A DNA stretch of 64,000 bases, taken from Linyphia triangularis (Eukaryota; Arthropoda; Arachnida; Araneae; Linyphiidae). The stretch covers positions 28,695,933-28,759,932 of the forward strand of contig OZ021724.1 of NCBI GenBank assembly GCA_963978545.1, in the 5' to 3' direction. Each line of letters starts with the position of its first letter. Position 1 is the stretch's first letter. Both the position numbers and the translations under genes were made by a program. The notes beneath the pieces are model-generated. The model did no database searches and was not told the DNA's origin. It saw only the letters and a program-made list of their open reading frames with translations. Below are positions 44,711 to 55,917 of the stretch, piece by piece.

Positions 44711-44893
44711 GTTGGTTGGTTGTTTTCAGATTATCTGGCGCCGTCAGCAACACGAGGGCTATAATGCGCCGAAACATTCGTCATTTGACAAGCCAACATA
44801 CATTTACAAACACCCATGCCTAATACGGGACTCGAACCCACAACCTCGTGGTCTAGAAGCTAGCACGCTAACCACTATACCGTTTGATCGGCC
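44711..44893 (-). mobile_element. tRNA-derived SINE with perfect 14-bp target duplication
   Basis: Flanked by identical gaaggtgtgctaag at 44697-44710 and 44894-44907. On the minus strand it begins GGCCGATCAAACGGTATAG, includes an A-box region TATAGTGGTTAGC (44867-44880) and an exact B box GGTTCGAGTCC (44828-44838), and the T arm folds with a 5-bp stem; the acceptor region pairs at 5 of 7 positions. A ~90-bp tRNA-unrelated body follows, ending in (AACC)n. Transcription by RNA polymerase III from the internal promoter and LINE-dependent copying are expected. The perfect duplication indicates a young insertion. A 67-codon open frame across it is coincidental. Confidence 0.92.
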
Positions 44894-44907
44894 GAAGGTG
44901 TGCTAAG

Positions 44908-45394
44908 TGTTTTCCATTTTTGCAATTCAATACGACGTACCAGAGCAACGAAGCGATATTGCACGTGGCGAAAATTGTTCTTTTTAAGTTGATTCATAAT
45001 CGTGTCTTTTTTGTTTAAAGATATCCTTGGTAATTAATCCATATTGAGAAAATTTATGTGAGTTCTTTATCTTTCAAACATTGTCGTGAATTTTGGAATG
45101 TTGTTAATGAAAGTCTATTTCATTCAAGTGCATAATTTTGAACCATACGCATGTAGGTGCAAGAATTATAAATATGGGCATAGGTTCCCAACATAGAAAC
45201 TGTCCGTTATTACAATTATCTGATGCTTTCAACTCAATTGTCATTTTTTATTATGTTATCCTCTACAAGGAAAATACATCATCCAATTTAAAAAAAATTA
45301 TCTGCTGAAACAAATTTAGATTTATTAAAATGTTTGGAGATGCCCGTATTTAGGTCACTTACCTTATAATTGCAACTTATTTCAGCCATTTTAA
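44908..45394. other. AT-rich non-coding stretch
   Basis: Nothing recognised between the SINE and the next repeat copy. Confidence 0.4.
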
Positions 45395-45640
45395 GCTCAA
45401 AACAAGTTTATATAGTGTTTGACCACTACAAAGAAAACCATCGATTCCGTGTCATTAACTAACATATTTTGCCAACACGATATAATTCATTTATATCAAC
45501 AAAGAATCCATCATCCAAGTTTCAGTTTGGTTGAATGACCGCAAGTGAGTTAAACAGTACTTCGAAGATTTTCCAGCCACAAACAAACACACACACTCTC
45601 AAAATCGAAGTTAATATAACGGATTTAATAAAAGTATTTG
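45395..45640 (+). repeat. Unclassified interspersed repeat, copy D
   Basis: Blocks 'gtttatatagtgttt', 'ccatcatccaagtttcag', 'aagtgagttaaacagtac', 'cgaagattttccagcc', 'acaaacaaacacacacactc' and 'atcgaagttaatataa' follow the order seen in copies A and B, with copy-specific divergence. Confidence 0.6.
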
Positions 45641-46088
45641 ATTCAATTTTATTTTTGTTCCTTGTGATGTAATTGCGGGAATTTTGTTGTTGCTTACAGA
45701 TCTGGATTAAAAGCACTTTCTTTCGTTCCAAAATCATTAGTTTTTCCCGATTCTTCTGCCTCAAATGTTGAACTTTTTTTCCGGAAATACTTTCCAGAGC
45801 TCTTATATTTTGAAATAGGCTTTGCCAGGGATTTTCTGGTGAATGTCGAAATTGAGTTTGTGCGCATTGTCGTAATCTTTACCTGTAAAGCTATTTGTGG
45901 GTGAATTCCAAGCTTGTTATGAAGTATACGCGTGTACCGATTCTAAACTATAACCTATTTTTTGAAAAAAATTAGGTAAGCGAATTTCAGAATAGTTAGG
46001 TGCACAAAGTATATTCAAGTATAAATTTTAGGCCCACTACGGAATGCGGAATATTCAGGTGCACCCTTGCACCTCAGCATGATGTATA
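45641..46088. other. Non-coding stretch with a small hairpin
   Basis: Contains aggtgcacccttgcacct (46057-46074), a 7-bp stem with a 4-nt loop. No gene. Confidence 0.4.
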
Positions 46089-46107
46089 TCTAAAATAATA
46101 AAACAAG

Positions 46108-46232
<125 letters not shown>

Positions 46233-46249
46233 TATAGCAACCTACTTAA

Positions 46250-47000
46250 AATTAAAGTAGAGCTCTGAAATTTTCAACATAAGAAGTTTTGGCCTCCTCA
46301 TTGTACAAATGTCAAACAGAATGTAAAAATTTTAATTAGTCTTTTTTTTTTTAATTATTATTATTAGTTTTTTTTTTTTTTTTTTTTTTTTGCAAAGTGA
46401 CTTTAAACAGAGATACAGCTCGCTTTTAAATAACATAATTTTAAATTTTTGTTTAGTTGTTTTTAATTAATTAACAAACATTTTATAAAACAATTTCTAA
46501 TTGAGCTACAGCTCTGAAATTTACAACGTAAGTATTTTTGGCATTTTTATTTGGACTTTTGAAAAAAGAATTTAAAATTTTTATTTAGTTCCTTTTAATT
46601 AATTAATATATATTTTACAAAATGATTTCTAAAAGTGTTACAGCTCTGACGTTTTCAACATAAGTAGTTGTGGCCTTCAAACTAGACTTTTGAAAAACAG
46701 AATTTTAGAATTTTATTTGTTTTTTAATTAATTTTCTTTATTTAATTAATTAATAAATATGTTTCAAAATTATTTCTGTTTGGGCTACAGTTCTGAAATT
46801 TTCAGTACAAGTAAAGTTCTAACCTTCTAATTGAACTTTTGACAAAAAGAATGTTAAAATTTAAATTTGTTTTAATTACCTTTTTTTAATTAATCTTTTC
46901 ACAAAAAGCGACTTCTAATAGGCCAAGATCTCTAAAAATTTAAACATAAGTAGTTTTGGTCTTCTAATTTTGCTTTCCACAAACACATGTTAAAATAATC
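46250..47000 (+). repeat. Degenerate 130-150-bp tandem array
   Basis: Unit starts 'cagctctgaaattttcaacataagtagttttggcc' in variants near 46256, 46508, 46640, 46788 and 46928, each followed by 'cttttgaaaaaaagaat', 'aatttttatttagttc' and 'ttaattaatta'. T-runs interrupt the first unit. Confidence 0.75.
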
Positions 47001-47102
47001 TTAAAGGAGTGTTGTATTATTGTATCAACGGGAATTTTTTTTTTTCTTTTCTTGACAGGGGAGAGTTTTCTAATATTAAGGTTTTAAGTAGAAATTAGAT
47101 TT

Positions 47103-47295
47103 TAGTGAGTGAAGTGAGCTTATGCTTACTCACCAATGAACCTTTCAGCGAGCGAAGAGAGTCTAATATGCTTGCATAACAATGAACCTTTCAACTAGTG
47201 AAGTAAGCCTGTGCTTATATGTCATAGAACTTTTCAGAGAACGAAACAAGCTCGATTTTGCGTAGCGATGAACCTTCCTGCGAGCGAAGCGCCAA
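47103..47295 (+). repeat. 45-49-bp degenerate minisatellite
   Basis: 'caatgaacctttcagcgagcgaag' near 47133 recurs in variants near 47180, 47223 and 47268. It occupies the 3' half of the Helitron-like element. Confidence 0.7.
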
Positions 47296-47404
47296 AAACT
47301 GTGACCTATACAGAAATGACGGATTTCCAACACGCGAGGCCTCACAGCTAGCTAAAATATTGCACATGTTAAAATTTTATAGCGAAGCATAGGTATTCAG
47401 CTAG

Positions 47405-48726
47405 TGTGTTATAAATCGCTAATCAGTATTATGAAATAAAATTCAATAAAAATTGTATGATGATGGTATGCAATAATTTTAAAATTACATCGACATATTA
47501 AGGAATTGCTTCATGCTATAATTGCTACATTATTATAAATCAGCATTTCGTTAATAAAATAATTTCAATTACAAATTTTACAAGTATTTTTAAATTAATT
47601 CTGTCAAGATTCTATTATTCAATACAGACTGATCATGAGTATGCTAAATTATGAGTGCACAGTATATTAAAACTTTACGGGATAGTTCTCAACTGATGAA
47701 CACAAACTTTAAAGATGCTTAAACAAATTCCTTGGAAGTAATCCCTGTCTTTCTCTTTTAAATAGATAAAACTTTCAACATATCTTCTATACATATAAAG
47801 AAAAGTGTTCTTTGACGTTTGGGTGTATTTGTCTTTTATTGAAATTCTATAGTTGGATTGCTTTTCAATCTTGATGAAATTTTGTGTATCTGATCTTAAA
47901 AACATGTGAAGAGTAAATAGTTGCTTAAGACTTTGAAAACCCTATTAATCCTTTCCCACCCCTAAGGGAGACACGATAATAAATTGGCATACACTGAGCC
48001 AGTTTTCGCTGTTTTTTTTTCATTAGGTACCTTGACTAACCCAGATCATAGAGAACACAATTTTATTTCAATGGTTTTTAATTACGGTGGCTATATAAAA
48101 GATAGGGAGTAAAGAGAAACACGCTCATAACTTGCAATCATTTGATCTAATTTAAACCGTTGTTTACTGAGAAAGGCCGGGTCACACCTATTTGAGCCAA
48201 TATTTCATGTAGTATCATGAAATATTGATATTGGGATTATCATAGATTGATAACTAATACTTTACTTTATAACCTTACAAAAGGGAATGTACTGTCTATC
48301 AAGCTAGAAATCAATACCTCCATTTGTTTTTTTATTATTCCTATTGGTACTATTCATAACTTTTTACTGTATCTAAAAAGCTAGAAAGTAAGAAAATATA
48401 TTTTGCACTGATATCTATTTTTTATTTAAAAAAAAAAAAAAAAATCCCATTTTTCTTCTTTATTTACAAAACCTCTGTGTATCGAAACTAACAAATGTGG
48501 ATTTAATGATATTTAATTTGAACGCTCGTATTATCCATTATAAAATACAGTTGATTGACTGATTATTCTTGATAAAAAATTTCATTCAAATAAATAGCTC
48601 TTATCTATTGTTCATATTATTAATTGGAAGTAATATGTATAGTTATTTATATGAAGTTAGTTATTACAATTATTTAATTCAACACCACATTTTTATTTAA
48701 ATTTTCTATCAGCATAAGGATCCATG
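47405..48726. other. AT-rich non-coding stretch
   Basis: A 76-codon minus frame (47675-47905) has no motif. A-run near 48428-48443. An inverted pair 'tatttcatg...catgaaata' near 48211-48228 forms a small hairpin. Confidence 0.4.
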
Positions 48727-49121
48727 CAGTGTTCCCACGGTCATTAAAAGTCCTTAATATTTTTGAACTTGTTTTCAAGGCCTTGAAAGTACTTGAAGAT
48801 GCTTGCAGGTGCTTAAAAGTAACGGGAACTGCTTAAAGGTTCTCAATTTTTGTGGATGTTGTCTCCCCAACTGGAAAATTTATAAAAATACAACACAGAC
48901 CTGCTATCCCCACGTGACCGCCACTCATTTTCACAGCATCTGAATTCTTTAACATATTTGTATTACGCATGGGCCAACTCATTACTGTTTTGGTAAAATA
49001 TACTTTATTAAAATTTATACAGAGACATGATGCCTGAAAAAAAAAATTCGAAGGTCATTAAAAACATTAAATAGGTCCTTAAAAGTCATTGATTTTCATT
49101 CTGCGATTTGAGTGGAAACAT
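48727..49121. mobile_element. hAT-like MITE
   Basis: Left end CAGTGTTCCCAC and right end GTGGAAACATG are imperfect inverted repeats of the hAT CAGTGTT..AACACTG type. 'ttaaaagtcctt' near the left is mirrored by 'ggtccttaaaagtcatt' near the right. A degraded 8-bp target duplication (gatccatg / gtaacatg, 5 of 8) is possible but not convincing. About 395 bp, no coding capacity. Confidence 0.5.
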
Positions 49122-52100
49122 GTAACATGAATTATTTATTCACACTTCTATTTCCGACTAAATATAATTTAAAATACAATTGAATTAACATTTAAAATTG
49201 CACTTCTTTGATAGAATCCCATAAAAGTACATCCGATATAATCTGAAACTTCCTTGAAAAGCATCCCACAAGTAACAAAGAAGTTCATTTCGCAAGTTGG
49301 GGCCAAATAATAGATATTCCTCGAAATGGAGATTTAATTCCCTTCGAATCTAATGAAATATTAAGGGAATTCGATTCAGTTTATGCTAAGAAGTAATCAC
49401 GTAGTCACTGTACTTGATGACGGCATAGGGTTGCATCCCCGCTGAACTTCACCCAATTAAATTTCGATTAGAGCGAGAATTGGAGGGAAAATGGCGAATA
49501 TCGGAGGTCACTTTTGGAAGACCTTTTTAATCGGCTTCTAAAAAGGCAATTGTCAATAAAGAATAGAATTTCAGATATATATTTTACACTACTCAAAGAG
49601 AAGCTCTCGAAGTAGAATTTTACAAATATATTAACTTTTAATGGAAAAAAGTAAATTGGAGAATAATCTTAAAGCAATCGATTTCTATTTTGTGTATGGA
49701 TTATGTAGCAATCTCATGCAATATTGAAATAGCATGACATATAATAAAATTAATATCTTATGTGAGCTATATTATTAAATATCTACTGTTCATTTCAAGA
49801 AGTGTGTATAAATTGATCTTAAAACTGTCCTTTCAAAATCCGTTTCGAGTAAAATTAATGTCAAATTAAAAAACGAGTTTTAACGTGTTTATATTAAATG
49901 CATACTGCTTAAGTGGAATATATTAAAATATCACTTATTCACAATTTCAGATACCTGTAAAATATTATCAACATTAAATTTTTGTTTAGATTTTTCTCAA
50001 ATTAGCAAAAGCTTCATAAGCACTATGAAAACAACTTTTCAATAATAAATGTAGAAGTGCGATTTATTATAAATTATTACCATATTTTAAAACATCATAA
50101 TGAATAGAAACTTGTATGCGACCGAAACAATTTCAAGAGATGATTAGTCATTTTTAGAAACACACCTTTAAAATATTGTTTTTTCTTAACATTATTGCTA
50201 ATATTTAATTCTGTAGAAATCGCATAAAAATAATTATTCTTTTAATCTTTTCTATGCGTGTTACTGGACACATTTAATGAGATAAAATTTTGATTCGTGG
50301 AATTCTTGAATTCATAACTAGATTAAATTTATAATTAAATCAAAGAATATATTTTTCGCAATAATAAAACAAAAAATTATATTTCTTAAGCTAGGAATAT
50401 GGTGATATTTTTATAATCTCTTTGTTGTTTGAGATGTATAAACTTTCCAATAGTGAAACCCCAAATTAACAAGAGTATGCTTAGTAAAATATAAAAACAT
50501 TTGATTGAAAAAACACAAATAGTGAAGTAGGCAATTAAGCAATATTCCTTATTTCCTATAGTTTTGTTTTCCTACTCTCTGTTTGTTAAATATTTCCTTA
50601 TTTTCTATGACATATATTAATAGGCATGTTAAGTTAGTTTATCTCCGATGGATAAGTTACACTATCCCTAACAAGTACTGAGAAAAGGTAAATTTTTAAG
50701 TATAAAGATCTTACATTGCATGATTTAAATGTTGTATTTATTACAAAGGTACTAAATCGCGTTTTAAGCAGCGTTTGAAACAACTTTTAGAAATATTAAT
50801 GACATTTGATTTCTTACAATTTTAACAAAAACCTTTATAACATTTTTATACCGAAATTTACAATGAACCCTATGCATAACAAAATAATAATAAATTAAAA
50901 CTAAAGAATCATAACCCTTAGAATAACTTACCTGAACATATTAATGAACAAATTTATTCAATTGTTTCTATAACAATAGACATGGCAGTGCTGAATATCT
51001 TGGGTAAATACAAGCAGATCTACTTTTAACATCAGCGGTGTTTATCAAACTTAGTTGGTTATCAGTTTTGCAGCCATGTCCATTAAAACAAACTAATGTA
51101 TTTAGAACAGCATTTTACTTCCTCCATGCTGAGGCGTCTGATAAGAAAACATTACAACAGAGATTAAGCATCCTGCGTTTAAACCTTTAGGTTGACGCCT
51201 AACCCTTTGATGAACATCGATTCTCTCCGAGTAGTTAAAGGAAATTTTAAATCTACAGTACGCCACGTTTAATTAACAAGTGACTTTATTTTAAAAACTA
51301 AGTTGGTTTAATTGACGTTAATTAAACTCGATTTAACTAATATTTTATGTTCAGATGGTGGAGGGGATAAGGAAATATTCAGCCAACGGCGTTGCAAGGA
51401 AAGAATGTACCAACGAAATATCGGAATGTGATATATGGTAAAGGGTTGAGTTTGAATAATGTGAATAGTTGTATTTGTTAAAGAGTGGGAAAAATCTTTG
51501 TAATTAAGTGAACAATTATTTCCTAATCAATATCAAGATATCAATTTTCGTAAGGAAAATATGATATTTTTGGTGACGATCCATTTTTCTCCTTTTTTTA
51601 CAAAGCCAAAATTGATCAATGATAAATCAATTTTTACAGAATAAGACCACCGCTTCGGACGATTAGTTTTTTTACAATTAATTATATTGTTTGAAAATAG
51701 AAGTTATTATTACTTTTTTATTTTGGTACTTTTTGAAAAGGGACTTCATGTAGAGGGTACATAGAGGGAGAATACATCATATAGAGGGTATTTTGGTAAA
51801 CTGTGAGAGAGGAATCTATGTAGAGAATACTCTACGTAGAGTAATCCCTCTTCTTCTGTCGTACTTTAAACTGCAGTAAATAAATACCGTGTCGCACAGA
51901 GTTCTGCTTTCCAAATCAAGTTTCTATTTTTTCACAAAAAATACAATGTATAACCCTGATTAACTTAGTAAAAATAATTCCTCCAAGTAATCATAAATTC
52001 TCCTCACTGGTTAACTAGTGTTGATTTATCAGCAATAAAAAAACCATCGTATGTTTTGATAGATTTGGTTCCTCTTGAGTTAATACTACAACACTCTTTT

Positions 52101-53628
52101 GTAATTCATAAAAGGATAGCTTTGATTTTCATGGATATTTTAAAAGTTTTAAAATTTTAATTGTTATACGGATCCGGAACAAAAGAGAATTTACAATAGC
52201 AAAAATTCAAACCCTTTTAGACACGCTTAGTATTTTAAATATTATCAACAACACATTAATATCTTATGAAGAAATTTGAATTGAACTAAATTAAATAGAC
52301 AAATGAAAGGTATAAATTTACTATCGCATTACAAGCAAATTCGTTTTTTCCTATAGACTCTAGTGTACATACATGATACACAACTTGGGAGTAAAATTTG
52401 AGTAATAATCAAACTATTTTATTGCAATTTGAAAATTTCAATTAATTATAAGGATGTTTATACCTAAAAAATTATTTTTATTAGTATATTTGTCGTAATA
52501 AACACCAGTTACATGACCGTTAGTTTCATAAGAAAAAAAAAATAATGCACTAGTGGATTAAAGTATTTTAAATAAGTATTTCTATTGTGTCCCCTTAAAA
52601 TTGGTGGGCTATTAGGTACATATATGCATGCTTATGTTAACACTGTACCTAAAAATATATTCAAGATATATTATCTTGTAGCTTACTTGCACATACACAT
52701 ATATCCCAAAAACTTAAATCAAATTATATTTGGTCAGGAAAATTAAGTAAGAAAGAGGAGAGAGAAGTCTCAAGTCAAGGGAAAAAGAGAAGAAAAGTGT
52801 GTGTGGAGTGCAGAGACTGAGTGGTTGAGAATTTGATTAATCAACGTATGCTCAACCATTTCAGCTTCAAAATAATTGAATTACTGGTCGAGTCTTGCAA
52901 TTTTTCAAAATGTATTTAAAACTTTCCGAGATTCTGCTTGGGTATCTTCCAAACAGGAACAAAATAAATATTTTCTTGGACTGAAACGTACATAGGAAAA
53001 GCTATGGAAAATGCCGATGCAATATTTTATTAAAATTGCAAAATTGAATGAACTTTAATAAGATATATGCTCCAATAGAATTTAATTTATTACATCTATT
53101 TATTGAAGTACGTATTTAGGGAATAATATTTATTAAATACTCAGTTTCAGTAAATATTACTTGAATTGCAACTAATATTAAGAGAAAGAAATTATACATT
53201 AAATGTTAACAAGTACTTTTTAATAACATATGTTTGTTTTAATTTTACTCCAAATTCTTACTACACAAAAATTTATAGCATAGCATACACATAAACACTA
53301 ATTAAAATTTCATTTTATGGAAATGCACTGAAATATAAAATTCAAAAATCTTTTAATCATTTGTATAAATAAAAACAGACAGAAGACATCCAAAAATATT
53401 TTTAGGAATGCAATTTCCTCTTTAAATCAGAGGTGAATTTAAATGTAACATTATTAATTATGCTTATCCAATCAATTTAACAATTCCAATTTAGAACATT
53501 TTTTATCTCACTAATCTAATAATAACAATTAAAAAATAACAATTACATATAATAATAACAATTAAATAATCTTAACCCTTACTTCAATGTTAGTTATCCG
53601 GGGAAAAGTGTTTGTGGTTTTATTTCAA
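49122..53628. other. Long AT-rich gene-free stretch
   Basis: No gene supported. Seen: hairpin aattccctt/aagggaatt near 49337-49372; a 16-bp perfect palindrome tactctacgtagagta near 51826-51841, inside a cluster of 'tagaggg' and 'tgtagag' repeats (51745-51850); a GA-rich purine tract at 52745-52830. GC is slightly higher at 49260-49560 without a coding frame. Confidence 0.45.
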
Positions 53629-53630
53629 TA

Positions 53631-54963
53631 GGGTATTTGACACCATCAACAAATAATTACCAAATGCGACATTTACATAGTATATAACGAAGTAATAATA
53701 ATGCAAGTATTTTTTACTCGAAATAATTGCTCAAATTTTTATAAATCGAATTTTAAAAAATGATTTTCTGAGCGCATCATCATGTGATCAGAAACGATCG
53801 CTTAAGCTCCTCCCAGAGTATGACGTCACTATTGTAGAATGGACGTTTGTGAGCAAACAACTTCATACGTTTATTTTTAAGCTTGGTTCGTCTTTCTTCC
53901 TACTTTACGATTAATTATGACCATTATAGGTTAATTTTAGGAAATATTTGTTTAAAGAAGCTTTATTTGAAAAATGTATGACAGTTTCGTAAAGGTAGAC
54001 AGTTTAAATTTACCCAAAATAGACTCATTGATGGTGGGATTCTTTTTCAAATCAAACCCAGAGTGGATTTTTTTTGCAGTGTTTACAAATGTTAAAACAT
54101 CTGTATGTTGAAAAATCTGCCAGTTATTATAATTAGTAAACCAAGACTACACAGTTTCACAGTTATAATAATTATATAAACATAAGCAATATTTTTAGCG
54201 ATTAAAAGAATCATTCGATTACTTTAAAACGAGGTGAATCGGAAACCTTTTCAACTTTGGAAGTAAAAATCCGGTGTAATAATATCGTTAACGAACTAAT
54301 TTTTGACTTTAAAACTTTCGTCATACCTTCTTCTATGATGATCAAACCCAAAAATGTTGGAAAAAACATTACTTGCATTTTTTTTATTTTATTCATGGTG
54401 TTCCGATTTACCCAGCAGAAAGGGATGAATCAGAACACTCGTTATAATATACGTCTGATCTTATTTAAATACTTACAGGGTGGAAAAAACAAGTAATAAA
54501 ATGCATGGAAGTGAATAGAAACACAAAAGATTATCATAAAAAGCGCTATAATAAAAATCCGCCATAACTTGGAGCGGTTTTACACAAACTATTCTTAGCG
54601 CAGAATCCATTCCTTACTTGGACATTTTACCCAAATTAGTGTTCAGCTGTTAATTGAAGTTTTTGTACAGTGGGGTACAACACAATACTGGTAATAAATT
54701 TCCTCAACAAAATCAAAAGAAAAGAACACATTACGGTTACACAAACTCACTTGAAACTTATCCGCGATGCTAGTTATCTAATAGTGACGTCACACAGTCA
54801 GATGAGTTTTTGAGCAGCTTTTTAGAGGTGGGCCTTCTGCTTGCATTTTAAAATGCAATTTTTGGAGCTTTGCGACATTATTTTGAAAAAGAAAAAAATA
54901 CGTGTCTTTTATTTTGGACTTACGCTTTATTTAAAACATATTTTGAAAATTTGTCAAACACCC
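53631..54963. mobile_element. GGGT...ACCC TIR element with CRE-like subterminal palindrome
   Basis: Left end GGGTATTTGACAC and the reverse complement of the right end GGGTGTTTGACAA form TIRs; TA flanks both sides (53629-53630 and 54964-54965). About 170-190 bp inside each end is the block TGACGTCACTATT, facing inward on both sides (53821 at left; inverted near 54779-54791 at right), so the arms are long, degenerate inverted repeats. The interior holds two overlapping small frames (54211-54396 minus, 54257-54496 plus) with no transposase signature. The superfamily is uncertain; a TA target would fit Tc1/mariner-like elements. Confidence 0.6.
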
Positions 54964-54965
54964 TA

Positions 54966-55917
54966 TTGCTATTTAACATTAAAATCAATTAAGCATTAAA
55001 TATATGAGAAAAGTCTATTATTTAGAGTATAAATTGATAGTATAAATATTTCAACAAAAAAAAATTATATAACATTTATTTCATCATCAAAACACAGTGG
55101 TGTATCGTAAAAGAAACAATGGTCAATTATAGCAAAATACAAAATACAGTTTGAAATGAAACTTGATACAGAGTCTATCCCTAAGAGATCCTCTGAGATT
55201 CCCAATGAGATCCTCTGATCAAATGATAATAATTTCAAAAGTAGGAGAGACCTGTGTAACTATGGCTGCCTTTTTTCAATTTACAAAAAATTAGCCATTG
55301 AGCCGTTTAAAAATGTGAAATTGATATGAATACATCTTAATAGTAATTACTTCCCATTCGGATTAATATAAATACTTAAAATAATAGATTCCGTCAAATA
55401 AAAGGTTTTGAAAGAAATTTCTGCTGCAAAATGTTACTGCAGACCATATAAAAACGTTTTCCACTTATAACTTGTCACAGCTTTCGATTCTAAGATTTCA
55501 AAATGGCTGCCAAAAGAGCAATTGAGTGTTGCCACTTACCCAAGTGAATAAAAAATAAATTAGAAATAAACATTATTCAATAAAAGTGGGATGGCCCTAG
55601 GTACATGGTGACCCTAGATACACAAATCTCCCCTACGTGAGAAAAATAACGATATATGATTTGTGGTGTGACAAAGATCTGGTGCGAGGCCACTAAATAA
55701 GTATTTCATTGTCAGTTAGAAATGAAGTGACGTCAGAAGAATTCTTTATAGATCGATAAAGGGGACTTGGAAATCTCATTTACAAACGAGAATGAATGAA
55801 CTTGAGATTACAGGTAATTTTTATTTTCGGTTTCTGTGCCTGTTATGTGACTTACGAGCAATTGTTTCTGAAACCAATTGTTATGAATTTGTATTCATTT
55901 AGGAATATGTTGGTTCA
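54966..55917. other. Non-coding stretch
   Basis: A short direct repeat 'gagatcctctga' occurs near 55186 and 55207. No gene or element recognised. Confidence 0.4.

Noticed and set aside
44820..44893. Functional tRNA gene
   Set aside because: A and B boxes are present, but the acceptor stem mismatches, the anticodon region is too long, and the body, tail and target duplication show a SINE.
44703..44906. 67-codon plus-strand frame
   Set aside because: Lies across the SINE and its flanking duplication; coincidental.
53572..53590. TTAACCCTTAC resembling a second piggyBac end
   Set aside because: No partner AAGGGTTAA found within several kilobases.
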